Assembly: GCA_963842305.1 (NCBI GenBank)
Contig: CAWJFW010000002.1
Location: forward strand, 620,001 to 684,000
Length of the DNA: 64,000 nucleotides
Source: JAIBJN01 sp963842305
GTDB lineage: Bacteria > Actinomycetota > Thermoleophilia > Gaiellales > Gaiellaceae
Direction: 5' to 3'
The notes under the pieces were generated by a model. That model was not told the DNA's origin, made no database searches, and worked only from the letters and a program-made list of their open reading frames with translations. Positions 49,151 through 58,028 of this stretch are shown in pieces; position 1 is the first letter of the stretch; every line of letters begins with the position of its first letter. A program made the position numbers and the translations under genes.

Positions 49151-50146
49151 ATGAGCGTACGTGTGGGCATCAACGGATTCGGGCGGATCGGGCGCAACTT
49201 CTTCCGTTCGGCCCGCAGCCGCGGCGAGAACGTCGAGGTTGTCGCCGTGAACGACCTCGGCGACGCGGAAACCATGGCCCACCTCCTCAAGTACGACTCC
49301 GTCCTCGGGCCGCTCGACGCCGAGGTGCAGGCCGCCGAGGGCGCCATCGTCGTCGATGAAAACGAGATCAAGCTCCTCAACGAGCGCGACCCGTCGGCGC
49401 TTCCGTGGGCAAGCCTCGAGGTGGACGTCGTCCTGGAGTCCACGGGCCTTTTCACCAAGCGCGACCAGGCGCAGAAGCATCTCGACGCCGGCGCTCCGAG
49501 GGTCGTGATCTCCGCGCCGGCAACCGATCCCGACGTGACGCTCGTCCTCGGCGTGAACGACGAAGCCTACGATCCGGAACGGGACCGGATCATCTCGAAT
49601 GCCTCCTGCACCACGAACTGCGTCGCGCCGCTCGCGAAGGTGCTCCACGACGCGTGGGGCATCGAATCGGGCTTCATGACGACCATTCACGCCTACACGA
49701 ACGACCAGCAGATTCTCGATCTGCCGCACTCGGATCTCCGCCGGGCTCGGGCGGCGGCGATCAACCTCATCCCGACGACAACCGGTGCGGCCAAGGCGAT
49801 CGGCGTGGTCATCCCGGACCTGAAGGGGAAGGTGGACGGCGTGTCCGTTCGAGCGCCGGTCCCGGACGGTTCGCTGACGGATCTTGTCGTCCAGCTCGGC
49901 AGCGAGGTGAGCGTCGACGACGTCAACGCCCGCTACCGCGACCTGGCGGACACCGGCTCGTTCGCAGGCATCCTCCGCTACTCGGACGAGCCACTCGTCT
50001 CCTCCGACATCATCGGCAACCCGTATTCCTGCATCTTCGACAGCAAGCTAACGATGGCGCACGGACGGTCGGTCAAGGTCTTCGGCTGGTACGACAACGA
50101 GTGGGGCTACAGCAGCCGGCTCGTCGATCTCGTCGAGCGGCTCTGA
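49151..50146 (+). CDS. gap: Glyceraldehyde-3-phosphate dehydrogenase
   Basis: The 331-residue protein begins MSVRVGINGFGRIGRNFFRS. The catalytic motif is ISNASCTTNCVAPLAKVLHD, and SGFMTTIHAYTNDQQILDLP and SRLVDLVERL follow, all standard. GAGGAGG precedes the ATG. It oxidises glyceraldehyde-3-phosphate with NAD and phosphate. It heads the gap-pgk-tpiA-gpmI operon (11-base gap to pgk). A TAGAAT hexamer at 49113-49118 may be the -10. Confidence 0.97.
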   Translation: MSVRVGINGFGRIGRNFFRSARSRGENVEVVAVNDLGDAETMAHLLKYDSVLGPLDAEVQAAEGAIVVDENEIKLLNERDPSALPWASLEVDVVLESTGLFTKRDQAQKHLDAGAPRVVISAPATDPDVTLVLGVNDEAYDPERDRIISNASCTTNCVAPLAKVLHDAWGIESGFMTTIHAYTNDQQILDLPHSDLRRARAAAINLIPTTTGAAKAIGVVIPDLKGKVDGVSVRAPVPDGSLTDLVVQLGSEVSVDDVNARYRDLADTGSFAGILRYSDEPLVSSDIIGNPYSCIFDSKLTMAHGRSVKVFGWYDNEWGYSSRLVDLVERL

Positions 50147-50156
50147 CCGCGCACTC

Positions 50157-51188
50157 GTGCACCGTCCGCGCTCCGTAGAGGCCGCCGACGTCGCCGGCAA
50201 GCGCGCGCTGGTCCGCGTCGACTTCAACGTCCCGCTCGAGGGCGTGGCCGTCGCGGACGACACTCGGATCCGAGCGGCGCTTCCGACGATCCGGCTTCTC
50301 CTCGACCGCGGGGCCTCGGAGCTCGTGCTGATGTCGCACCTGGGTCGGCCGAAGGGCCCCGACCCGTCGCTCTCGCTACAGCCGGTCGAGAAGCGATTGC
50401 GAGAACTCGTGCCCGACGACCGCATCCGCCTGCTGGAAAACACCCGTTTCGAGCCGGGCGAGACGGCCAACGATCCCGAGTACGCGCGCGAGCTCGCGGC
50501 AAACGGCGATCTGTTCGTCAACGACGCGTTCGGCTCTGCTCACCGCGCACACGCTTCGACCGTGGGCGTCGCACACCTGCTCCCCGCCTACGCCGGCCTT
50601 CTGCTCCTGCGCGAGCTCCGGGAGCTCGGCTCCCTGCTCGAGGGCCCGGAGCGGCCGTACGTCGCCGTGCTCGGCGGCGCCAAGGTCGCCGACAAGGTCG
50701 GCGTCCTCACCGCCCTCGCCGAGCGGGCGGACACTCTCCTGATCGGCGGCAAGATGGCCGAAGAGGTCGAGCACGACGCGGGCTACGAGCTGCCGGAGGA
50801 CGTCGTTGCCGCGGCCGCGTTCGAGCCTGATGCCGAGTCCCGCGTGGTGCTGTGGGACGACGTGCCGGCCGGCTGGCTGGGTCTCGACATCGGCCCGGAG
50901 ACCCGCAAACGGTTCGCCGCGAGGATCGCGGAGGCCCGTACCGTTTTCTGGAACGGCCCCCTGGGCGTCTTCGAGTGGCCACGTTTCGCGGCGGGCACGA
51001 AGGCTGTCGCAGAGGCGGTCGCCGCCGCCGAGGCGCACACGGTTGTGGGCGGCGGCGACTCCGTCAGGGCCGTGGAAGAGCTTGGCGTCGCCAATCGGAT
51101 CGACTGGATCTCGACCGGCGGCGGCGCCTCGCTCGAGCTGCTGGAAGGCAAGGAATTGCCCGGCGTCGCGGCAATTCCGGAGGCCTGA
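50157..51188 (+). CDS. pgk: Phosphoglycerate kinase, shortened
   Basis: GTG 50157 gives 343 residues; the family usually has about 390-400. N-domain motifs RVDFNVPLEG, SHLGRPKG and LLENTRFEPGE are present, as are GGAKVADKVGVLTALAERAD, FWNGPLGVFEWPRFAAGTKA and WISTGGGASLELLEGKELPG. The stretch after LLIGGKMA is much shorter than in typical enzymes, where TFLKAxG and a long helix region occur. It makes ATP from 1,3-bisphosphoglycerate. Confidence 0.95.
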   Translation: MHRPRSVEAADVAGKRALVRVDFNVPLEGVAVADDTRIRAALPTIRLLLDRGASELVLMSHLGRPKGPDPSLSLQPVEKRLRELVPDDRIRLLENTRFEPGETANDPEYARELAANGDLFVNDAFGSAHRAHASTVGVAHLLPAYAGLLLLRELRELGSLLEGPERPYVAVLGGAKVADKVGVLTALAERADTLLIGGKMAEEVEHDAGYELPEDVVAAAAFEPDAESRVVLWDDVPAGWLGLDIGPETRKRFAARIAEARTVFWNGPLGVFEWPRFAAGTKAVAEAVAAAEAHTVVGGGDSVRAVEELGVANRIDWISTGGGASLELLEGKELPGVAAIPEA

Positions 51189-51291
51189 CGATCCGGCACG
51201 CTTTCGCCACTCCACCGCGCGCCACCGCTGCGCTTTTCCGCGATAGGCTGGAACCGGTGGGTGGCCCGCGGCGGCCCCAAGCCAAAACGAC

Positions 51292-52026
51292 ATGTCAATG
51301 CTGATCGCCGGCAACTGGAAGATGTTCAAGGGGCCGGGCGAGGCGGCGAGCTTTTGCTCGGAGCTTCGGGATGCAGTCGAGGACGGTGGCGCCGACATCG
51401 TGGTCGCGCCTCCGTTCGTCTCCCTGCTTGCCGCGGCCGCCGAGCTCGAAGGCACCTCGATTCGGGTCTACGCCCAGAACGTCCACTGGGAGGAGGAAGG
51501 GGCGTTCACGGGGGAGGTGTCCCGCTCGATGCTGATCGCCGCCGGCGCCGGCGGCGCGATCGTCGGTCACTCCGAGCGGCGCCAGTACTTCGGCGAGACG
51601 GACGAGAGCACGGCGCGGCGCGCGGCAGCAGGGCTCGCCGCCGGACTGGGCGTGATCGCCTGCGTGGGCGAGACCCTCGAGCAACGCGAGGCGGGTGAGA
51701 CCGAAGGGGTCCTCCGCCGTCAGATCGAGGCGATCGCCGCCGTCGTGCCTGTGCCGCCGCCAGGGCTCGACGTCGCTTATGAGCCGGTCTGGGCGATCGG
51801 CACGGGCCGGACGGCCACGCCGGAAATGGCTGAGGAGGCCCATGCCTTCATCCGCAGCCTCTATCCGGTCGAGCGCGTCCTCTACGGGGGCTCCGTGAAG
51901 CCCGAGAATGCCGAGGAGCTGCTCGCACAGCCGGACGTCGATGGAGCGCTGGTCGGCGGCGCCTCGCTCGACGTCGTGTCCTTCACCGAGATTTGCCGGA
52001 CGGCAGCCCGCCTTTCCCGCTCGTAG
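51292..52026 (+). CDS. tpiA: Triosephosphate isomerase
   Basis: The 244-residue protein has MLIAGNWKMFKGPGEAASFC with catalytic Lys, AGAGGAIVGHSERRQYFGET with catalytic His, VAYEPVWAIGTGRTATPEMA with catalytic Glu, and LYGGSVKPENAEELLAQPDV. Two Met codons (51292, 51298) lie at the start. It interconverts dihydroxyacetone phosphate and glyceraldehyde-3-phosphate. It overlaps gpmI by 34 bases. Confidence 0.97.
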   Translation: MSMLIAGNWKMFKGPGEAASFCSELRDAVEDGGADIVVAPPFVSLLAAAAELEGTSIRVYAQNVHWEEEGAFTGEVSRSMLIAAGAGGAIVGHSERRQYFGETDESTARRAAAGLAAGLGVIACVGETLEQREAGETEGVLRRQIEAIAAVVPVPPPGLDVAYEPVWAIGTGRTATPEMAEEAHAFIRSLYPVERVLYGGSVKPENAEELLAQPDVDGALVGGASLDVVSFTEICRTAARLSRS

Positions 52027-53480
52027 CGCTCGTCGTCCTCGATGGATGGGGCTGCGCCGACCCCGGCCCGGGAAACGCGGTCGAACTCGCGAAGACGCCG
52101 GTCTTCGATGCGCTCTGGGAGGGCTACCCGCACACGACCCTGCGCGCTTCCGGGGAGGACGTGGGCCTGCCCCCCGGGCAGATGGGGAACTCGGAAGTCG
52201 GCCATCTGACGATCGGGGCGGGTCGCGTCGTTCCGCAAGACCTCGTCCGCGTCAATCGGGCGATCGAATCAGGAGGGTTCTTCGAGAACCCGGCGCTTCT
52301 CGACGCCTTCGGGCGGGCGCGTGACCGCGGGGGCAACGTCCACCTGCTCGGGCTCGCTTCGTACGGCGGCGTTCATTCCCACATCGACCACCTGCGGGCG
52401 CTGCTCGAGCTGGCCGGTCGGGAGGAAATGGCTGAACGCACCTATGTCCACGCCTTCACCGACGGCCGCGACGTCTCGCCGACCTCGTCCAGATCGGACC
52501 TGGCCGAGCTTGTTGCCGAGGGTGCGCAGATCGCCACGGTCGCGGGCCGCTACTACGCCATGGATCGCGATCAGCGCTGGGATCGGACCGACCGCGCGCT
52601 GACGGCGATCACGGCAGGCGAGGGAAAATCTGCGGACGACCCGGTCGCCGCCGTCGAAGCCTCGTACGCGGACGGTGTGACCGATGAGTTCGTGAAGCCG
52701 GTCGTTCTCCCGCGGCCACGGCTCGAGTCGGACGATGTGGCGATCGACTTCAACTTCCGTCCCGACCGGGCGCGACAGCTGACCCAACGGCTACTGGAAC
52801 GTGGACTCGACCTCACGACCATGACCCGGTACCGGGACGACTTCGACTGTCCTGTGGTCCTCGAATCGGAGGTCGTCGAGGGCACGGTCGCCGAGGTGCT
52901 CGCCGAGCACGGGCTCCGTCAGCTGCATGCCGCCGAGACCGAGAAGTACGCCCACGTCACGTACTTCTTCAACGGCGGGCGCGAGGAGGAGTGGGCGGGC
53001 GAGACCCGCATTCTCGTACCGTCCCCACGGGACGTCGCCACCTACGACGAGAAGCCGGAGATGTCCGTCGCGGAGGTCGCCGACCGTTTCACGGCCGAGC
53101 TTCCGAACGGCTACGCGTTCGGGATCGTCAACTACGCGAACCCAGACATGGTCGGCCACACCGGCGCCATCCCCGCGGTGGTGCGCGCCGTCGAGGCGAC
53201 CGACGCGGCGCTCGGGCGGACGGTCGCCGCCGTCAAGGCCTTGAACGGCATCACCGTCGTCACCGCCGACCACGGAAATGCCGAGCAGATGCTCGGCTCG
53301 GACGGTGAGAGCCCGCACACGGCGCACACCACGAACCCCGTACCGCTCGTCGTCACAATGGACGGCGCCGAGCTTGAGGACGGCGGCGCGCTTGCCGATC
53401 TAGTCCCTACGTGTCTCTGGCTACTGGGAGTTCCCACGGCGGAGGGGATGAGCGGCAGGAACCTGGTTCGCGTGCGCTAA
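51993..53480 (+). CDS. gpmI: 2,3-bisphosphoglycerate-independent phosphoglycerate mutase
   Basis: TTG 51993 gives 495 residues. PLVALVVLDGWGCADPGPGN (Asp metal ligand), GLPPGQMGNSEVGHLTIGAG with catalytic Ser, HAFTDGRDVSPTSS, FNFRPDRARQLTQ, FGIVNYANPDMVGHTG and VTADHGNAEQM are all standard iPGM motifs. It depends on Mn and converts 3- to 2-phosphoglycerate. The start lies inside tpiA, so translation is coupled. Confidence 0.96.
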   Translation: MPDGSPPFPLVALVVLDGWGCADPGPGNAVELAKTPVFDALWEGYPHTTLRASGEDVGLPPGQMGNSEVGHLTIGAGRVVPQDLVRVNRAIESGGFFENPALLDAFGRARDRGGNVHLLGLASYGGVHSHIDHLRALLELAGREEMAERTYVHAFTDGRDVSPTSSRSDLAELVAEGAQIATVAGRYYAMDRDQRWDRTDRALTAITAGEGKSADDPVAAVEASYADGVTDEFVKPVVLPRPRLESDDVAIDFNFRPDRARQLTQRLLERGLDLTTMTRYRDDFDCPVVLESEVVEGTVAEVLAEHGLRQLHAAETEKYAHVTYFFNGGREEEWAGETRILVPSPRDVATYDEKPEMSVAEVADRFTAELPNGYAFGIVNYANPDMVGHTGAIPAVVRAVEATDAALGRTVAAVKALNGITVVTADHGNAEQMLGSDGESPHTAHTTNPVPLVVTMDGAELEDGGALADLVPTCLWLLGVPTAEGMSGRNLVRVR

Positions 53481-53524
53481 CCACGGAGCTATACTCCGCT
53501 CACCCCGCGGCCCAGGTCACACGT

Positions 53525-54118
53525 TTGCCTCTTCCTCAACCTGACCATCTCCTCCTTCGGCGAGCGCAGAAGGGAGATGAGCGCGCCTTCCAGGCCATCC
53601 TCGAGATGTACGAGGGGCCGGTGTTCAACTACGTGCTCAGGATGGTCGGCGACCGAGCGCTCGCGGAGGATCTGACTCAGGAGATCTTCCTCCGGATCTA
53701 CCAGGGCCTGCCGGGCTTCTCGCTTCGATGCCGGTTCACGACGTGGCTCTTCCAGGTGGCGAAGAACCGTGTCCTCGACGAGCTGCGCGCCCGCGAGCGC
53801 AAGCCGCAGGCAGTCGTGACGCTCGAGGATCTGCCTCCGCTCGAGGTGGTGGACACGCCGCCCGAGCGCACGGAGGTGATCGACGCCGTTTGGCGCGCCG
53901 TCGGCGTCCTGAACCCCGACCTGAAGATGGCGCTCCTGCTCCGCGACGTCGTCGGCCTCTCGTACACGGAGATCGCCGACTCGCTCGAGATCACCCTCGC
54001 GACGGTCAAGTGGCGGATCTTCAAGGCCCGGGAGGAAGTGCAGCTGGCACTCGAGCGCGAGGGCATCGAGGTCGAAGTCTCGCGCCAGCCCGCCGCGCGA
54101 GCCAAGACACTGTCCTAG
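53525..54118 (+). CDS. ECF RNA polymerase sigma factor
   Basis: TTG 53525 gives 197 residues (LPLPQPDHLLLRRAQKGDER); an upstream start is possible. Region 2 is MVGDRALAEDLTQEIFLRIY and FTTWLFQVAKNRVLDELRAR. Region 4 is LNPDLKMALLLRDVVGLSYT and EIADSLEITLATVKWRIFKA. It begins 44 bases after gpmI and may be read from the same transcript. No anti-sigma gene is adjacent. Confidence 0.9.
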   Translation: MPLPQPDHLLLRRAQKGDERAFQAILEMYEGPVFNYVLRMVGDRALAEDLTQEIFLRIYQGLPGFSLRCRFTTWLFQVAKNRVLDELRARERKPQAVVTLEDLPPLEVVDTPPERTEVIDAVWRAVGVLNPDLKMALLLRDVVGLSYTEIADSLEITLATVKWRIFKAREEVQLALEREGIEVEVSRQPAARAKTLS

Positions 54119-54129
54119 GGCTCAGCCGG

Positions 54130-54852
54130 CTAGATGCCGTGCTCAAGGCGCGCGGCCAGCGCCTCCGGTAGCTCGCGCTCCCTGATCTCTGCCTGCGTCT
54201 TCTCGACGTCGTACTCGACGCGCCGGAAAGTCGCCCGGCGCTCGTCCAGGTCGAGGAGCAGCCAGGCCGCCCGTGGGTCGCCGTCCCGCGGCTGGCCGAC
54301 CGAGCCGGGGTTGAGGAGCCAGCGGTCTGCTGCGAGCTCGAGCCCCGTGCCCTCCGCTGCTGTCGCGAGCGTGCTCGTCGAGAGCTGGAAGAAGAGCGCG
54401 ACGTGGCTGTGCCCCACGAGGACGAGCGTCTGCGGAGCCGCGGCCATGCCGGCGTACGCGATACCGGGGGAGAGGACGTATTCCCAGACGGGGTCACGAG
54501 GACTCGCGTGGAACAGGCCGACGCCTTCCCGCTCGCCCTGTGGCCTGAGCTCCTCGAGGAACGAGCGAGCTTCGGGTTCGAGTGCCTCCGCCGTCCACGC
54601 CGCAGTGGCCGCTGCGTCCGGCGAGAAGATCTCGAGGTCGAGGCGGCCCAGCGCGGCGAGGTCGTGGTTTCCTATCAGGCACACGTCCGCCCGTTCGGCC
54701 ATGAGGGCACAGCAGCGGTTCGGGCGCGGGCCGTAGCCCACGAGGTCGCCCAAGCACCAGATCTCGTCGGGTGCGTCCCGGTCGATCGAGCCAAGCACCG
54801 CTTCGAGGGCCTGGAGGTTTCCGTGGATGTCAGAGACGACGGCGACGCGCAC
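54130..54852 (-). CDS. Metallophosphoesterase, YfcE/MJ0936-like
   Basis: The 240-residue protein has MRVAVVSDIHGNLQALEAVL, CLGDLVGYGPRPNRCCALMA, LIGNHDLAALG, LVLVGHSHVALFFQLS and LLNPGSVGQPRDGDPRAAWL. These are the five metal-binding blocks of the class. It is probably a cyclic phosphodiesterase or protein phosphatase of unknown substrate. It is divergent from, and overlaps by 30 bases with, the M48 protease gene. Confidence 0.92.
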   Translation of the reverse strand: MRVAVVSDIHGNLQALEAVLGSIDRDAPDEIWCLGDLVGYGPRPNRCCALMAERADVCLIGNHDLAALGRLDLEIFSPDAAATAAWTAEALEPEARSFLEELRPQGEREGVGLFHASPRDPVWEYVLSPGIAYAGMAAAPQTLVLVGHSHVALFFQLSTSTLATAAEGTGLELAADRWLLNPGSVGQPRDGDPRAAWLLLDLDERRATFRRVEYDVEKTQAEIRERELPEALAARLEHGI

Positions 54853-56082
54853 GGCAGGCGGACGTTAGCGAAGGGCCTCGCACTCGTCGCTCTGTCGGCG
54901 CTCTGGGTCGGCGCGGCGGTCGTCCTCTGGCAAACCGAGGTGCCCGAGCTCGCGCTTCCGAACCTCGACCCGCGCGACTACTTCACCACAGCCGAGCTCG
55001 GACGGATCGACGACTATCGAGGAGGCTCCCGGTTCCTGCTCCTTGCCTCGGTCGGAGCCGAGATCGCCGTTCTCGCGCTCCTCGTGTGGAAGGCGCGGCC
55101 CCTCGCCGGGGGGTTGGAGCGCGTCGCCCGCGGGTGCGTCCGGGCGTCGGTGCTCGTCGGACTGGCCGTCGTGGCCGCCGTCTGGCTGGCAGGGCTCCCG
55201 TTCGCGGCGGCCACGCTCGTTCGCCGCCGCCACTTCGGGCTCTCCGAGCAGAGCTGGGGCGGCTGGCTCGTCGATCAGCTGACCACGCTCGGGATCCAGG
55301 CGGTGCTGGTTTCGATCGGGGTCGCCGGAGCGGTTTGGCTCGCCGGGCGACTCGGGCGCCGCTGGTGGGTCGTCGGCGCCCCCGCGCTCGTGGGCGTCGC
55401 CGCCCTCTTCATCGTTCTCCAGCCGCTCGTCGTGCAACCGCTCTTCAACCACTTCGAGCCGCTGGCGGACCGGAAGCTTGCGGCCGAGATCGAGGAGCTC
55501 GCGACCAAGATCGGCGTCGACGTCGACGAGGTCCTCGTCGCCGACGCCAGCCGGCGGACGACGACCGCGAATGCCTACATCGCCGGCCTCGGGCCCACGC
55601 GCCGCGTCGTCCTCTACGACACGCTGCTCGACGGTCGCTTCACCGATGGTGAGATCCGCTTCGTCGCCGCACACGAGCTCGCACACGTCGAGCGGCACCA
55701 CCTCTGGAAGGGGCTCGCGTGGTTCGCCCTCTTCGCCGTCCCGGGTGTCTTCCTGCTCGCGTGGGTGACCGACCGCCTCGGCGGTCTCGGCCCGCGACTC
55801 GTGCCGCTCGCACTCGCCTTCGCATTCGGCTGGATTCTTCTGACCCAGCCGCTCGCCAACGCCGTCTCGCGCCGCTACGAGGCAGAGGCCGACTGGCTCG
55901 CGCTCCAGGCCACGCACGACCCCGCGAGCGGGGTCGCGCTCGAGCGAACCTTCGTGCGGACGTCGCTGGCCGATCCGGACCCGCCGGGGTGGGTCACCTT
56001 CTGGTACGGGACGCACCCGACGGCCATGCAGCGGATCGCGATGGCTATGAGTCGGTCGTTTCCTGCTCGGGGAGGTTCCTGA
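54823..56082 (+). CDS. M48-family zinc metallopeptidase (CAAX-protease/HtpX-like)
   Basis: GTG 54823 has GGAGG 5 bases upstream; 419 residues. About six helices surround a zinc site AAHELAHVERHHLWKGLAWF (HExxH) and a second Glu in SRRYEAEADWLALQATHDP. The N-terminal region (SSALWVGAAVVLW-type helix and LPFAAATLVRRRHFGLSEQS) matches Ste24-type CAAX proteases. It probably degrades or trims membrane-associated substrates. The end overlaps the convergent DUF3467 gene by 38 bases. Confidence 0.92.
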   Translation: MDVRDDGDAHGRRTLAKGLALVALSALWVGAAVVLWQTEVPELALPNLDPRDYFTTAELGRIDDYRGGSRFLLLASVGAEIAVLALLVWKARPLAGGLERVARGCVRASVLVGLAVVAAVWLAGLPFAAATLVRRRHFGLSEQSWGGWLVDQLTTLGIQAVLVSIGVAGAVWLAGRLGRRWWVVGAPALVGVAALFIVLQPLVVQPLFNHFEPLADRKLAAEIEELATKIGVDVDEVLVADASRRTTTANAYIAGLGPTRRVVLYDTLLDGRFTDGEIRFVAAHELAHVERHHLWKGLAWFALFAVPGVFLLAWVTDRLGGLGPRLVPLALAFAFGWILLTQPLANAVSRRYEAEADWLALQATHDPASGVALERTFVRTSLADPDPPGWVTFWYGTHPTAMQRIAMAMSRSFPARGGS

Positions 56083-56341
56083 TTCCCTCCCGCGTCGACC
56101 ACTTCGACCAAGAGTCGTTCATCGCGTCCATCAGCTCGCGCATGAAGCGTGGCGACATGTTGACCCGGCTGACGACGACGCCCGGGACGTCGCCCTCGTC
56201 GACCTCGTGGTCGATGCGGGCGAAGGTGAGCGTGAACTCGTAGTCCGAGAAGCTGACGTTGGCGAAGTTCGCGTAGACGCCTGCGAGGTTTTCGGGGTCG
56301 AGATGGATGTTGAGCTGACGCTCGGCGTTCTCGTCCTCCAC
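56045..56341 (-). CDS. DUF3467 protein
   Basis: The 98-residue protein starts MEDENAERQLNIHLDPENLA. GVYANFANVSFSDYEFTLTF, ARIDHEVDEGDVPGVVVSRV and NMSPRFMRELMDAMNDSWSK give the DUF3467 pattern: VYANxxxVxxSxxEFxLDFxxxxP...V..RVxMSPxxAKxLxxAL. Function is unknown. It is divergent from argS with 20 bases between. Confidence 0.9.
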   Translation of the reverse strand: MEDENAERQLNIHLDPENLAGVYANFANVSFSDYEFTLTFARIDHEVDEGDVPGVVVSRVNMSPRFMRELMDAMNDSWSKWSTREGIRNLPEQETTDS

Positions 56342-56361
56342 GGCTCCCTACGATATACGCC

Positions 56362-57900
56362 ATGAGGGTGGGGAACAGCGCGGCCACGGCTCTCCGCAAG
56401 CTGGAGGAGGAGCTCGCGCGGGTCGCCGGCGCGCCCGTCGAGCTCGAGCGCCCAGCGAAGGCCGAGCACGGCGACTACGCGACCAACGTCGCGCTGAGAC
56501 TCGCGGGTGCGCAGAAGCGGCCGCCGCTCGAGATCGCCGCGGAGCTGGCCGAAGCGACGGCGGGGCTTCCCGGCGTTGAGCGCGCAGAGACGGCCCCGCC
56601 AGGGTTCCTCAACATCTGGCTCGCCCCCTCCTGGTTCGGCGACGCGCTGGCCGAGATCGTTGCCGCCGGCGCCGACTACGGAGCGGGCTCCGCCGAGGTT
56701 CCCGAGCGGGTGCAGGTGGAGATGGTGAGCGCCAACCCGACAGGACCCATCACCGTCGCTGCCGCTCGGAACGGCGCCTACGGCGACTCCGTCGCGCGCC
56801 TGCTCGACTTTGCCGGCCATCAGGTCGAGCGCGAGTACTACTACAACGACGCCGGGACCCAGATGGAGCGCTTTCGCGCGTCGGTCGAAGCCGCCCGCCG
56901 AGGCGATCCGCCGCCCGAGGATGGCTACGCCGGCGACTACATCTCGTACCTCGCCACGCTCGACGACGACCCGGTGCCCCGCGTGCTCCGCGAGATCGAG
57001 GAAAGCCTCGAGCGCTTCCGCATCCACTTCGACTCCTGGGCGCGGCAGAGCGAGATCGAGGAGCGCCTGCCGGAGCTCCTGGAGCGCCTGGAAACCTACG
57101 AGCGGGAGGGGGCGGTCTGGGTACGGTCCACTGCCGTAGGAGACGAGAAGGACCGCGTCCTCATCCGCTCGCCGGAGCGTGGAGGACTGCCGACTTACGA
57201 GGCCGCCGACATCGCCTACCTCCGCGACAAACTGGAGCGAGGCTTCGACCGTGCGATCTACGTCCTCGGCGCCGACCACCACGGTGTTCGCGGGTGGTAC
57301 GAGGTCATCGCCCGCATGCTCGGCTACGACCCCGGCCGCGTCGAGGTGATCCTCTACCAGCTCGTCCACCTGACGCGCGGCGAGGACGTCGTGAAGATGG
57401 CAAAGCGCCGTGGCGACGTCGTCACGCTGGACGAGTTCATGGACGAGGTCGGCGTCGACGCCGCGCGCTGGTACCTGACCGCGCGCGGCCCCGACCAGAC
57501 AATCACGATCGACGTCGACCTCGCCCGCGAGAAGAGCGAGAAGAACCCGGTCTACTACGTCCAATATGCCCATGCCAGGATCGCCGGGATCCTTCGAAAC
57601 GCGGGCCGGGCGGAGGTCGACCCGGAGCCGCGCACGGAGCCGGCCCAGGAGGAGCGCGACCTCGTCAAGCGCCTGGCCGAGTTCCCGGCGATCGCCGCCG
57701 AGGCGGCGGCGCGGCGCAGTCCCCAGGCGCTTCCGGCCCATGCGATCCGGCTGGCGGACGACTTCCACCGCTTCTACCACCACCACCGCGTTCTCGAGAG
57801 CGAGGCGCAGGCCTTCCGGCTCGCGCTGGTCACGGCTACGAAGGCCGTCATCGCCCGCAGCCTCGACCTCATCGGGGTCGAGGCGCCCGAGCGGATGTAG
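56362..57900 (+). CDS. argS: Arginyl-tRNA synthetase with degenerate HIGH motif
   Basis: The 512-residue protein has the N-terminal Add-1 domain (AKAEHGDYATNVALRLAGAQ), the catalytic core, KMAKRRGDVVTLDEFMDEVG in place of KMSKS, and the C-terminal DALR domain (YYVQYAHARIAGILRNAGRA). The class I HIGH site, normally PTGPxHVGHxR, reads NPTGPITVAAARNGAYGDSV, with neither His. YYYNDAGTQMERFRASVEAA and GADHHGVRGWYEVIARML are otherwise normal. It charges tRNA-Arg if active. No second argS is in the window. Confidence 0.93.
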   Translation: MRVGNSAATALRKLEEELARVAGAPVELERPAKAEHGDYATNVALRLAGAQKRPPLEIAAELAEATAGLPGVERAETAPPGFLNIWLAPSWFGDALAEIVAAGADYGAGSAEVPERVQVEMVSANPTGPITVAAARNGAYGDSVARLLDFAGHQVEREYYYNDAGTQMERFRASVEAARRGDPPPEDGYAGDYISYLATLDDDPVPRVLREIEESLERFRIHFDSWARQSEIEERLPELLERLETYEREGAVWVRSTAVGDEKDRVLIRSPERGGLPTYEAADIAYLRDKLERGFDRAIYVLGADHHGVRGWYEVIARMLGYDPGRVEVILYQLVHLTRGEDVVKMAKRRGDVVTLDEFMDEVGVDAARWYLTARGPDQTITIDVDLAREKSEKNPVYYVQYAHARIAGILRNAGRAEVDPEPRTEPAQEERDLVKRLAEFPAIAAEAAARRSPQALPAHAIRLADDFHRFYHHHRVLESEAQAFRLALVTATKAVIARSLDLIGVEAPERM

Positions 57901-58028
57901 CGGGTTAACCGCACGCTCGGGACACCTGGTTGCACCCCCTGGAAAGACGAGTTCACCCCGTGGGAGGGCGACTGTCGTTCCCTCAAGGTTCAGGCACCAC
58001 GCACCCGAACCGAACAGGAGACAGAGAC

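Noticed and set aside
54403..54822. Longer N-terminus of the M48 protease
   Set aside because: It is antisense to the metallophosphoesterase; GTG 54823 has a good RBS and gives a normal family length.
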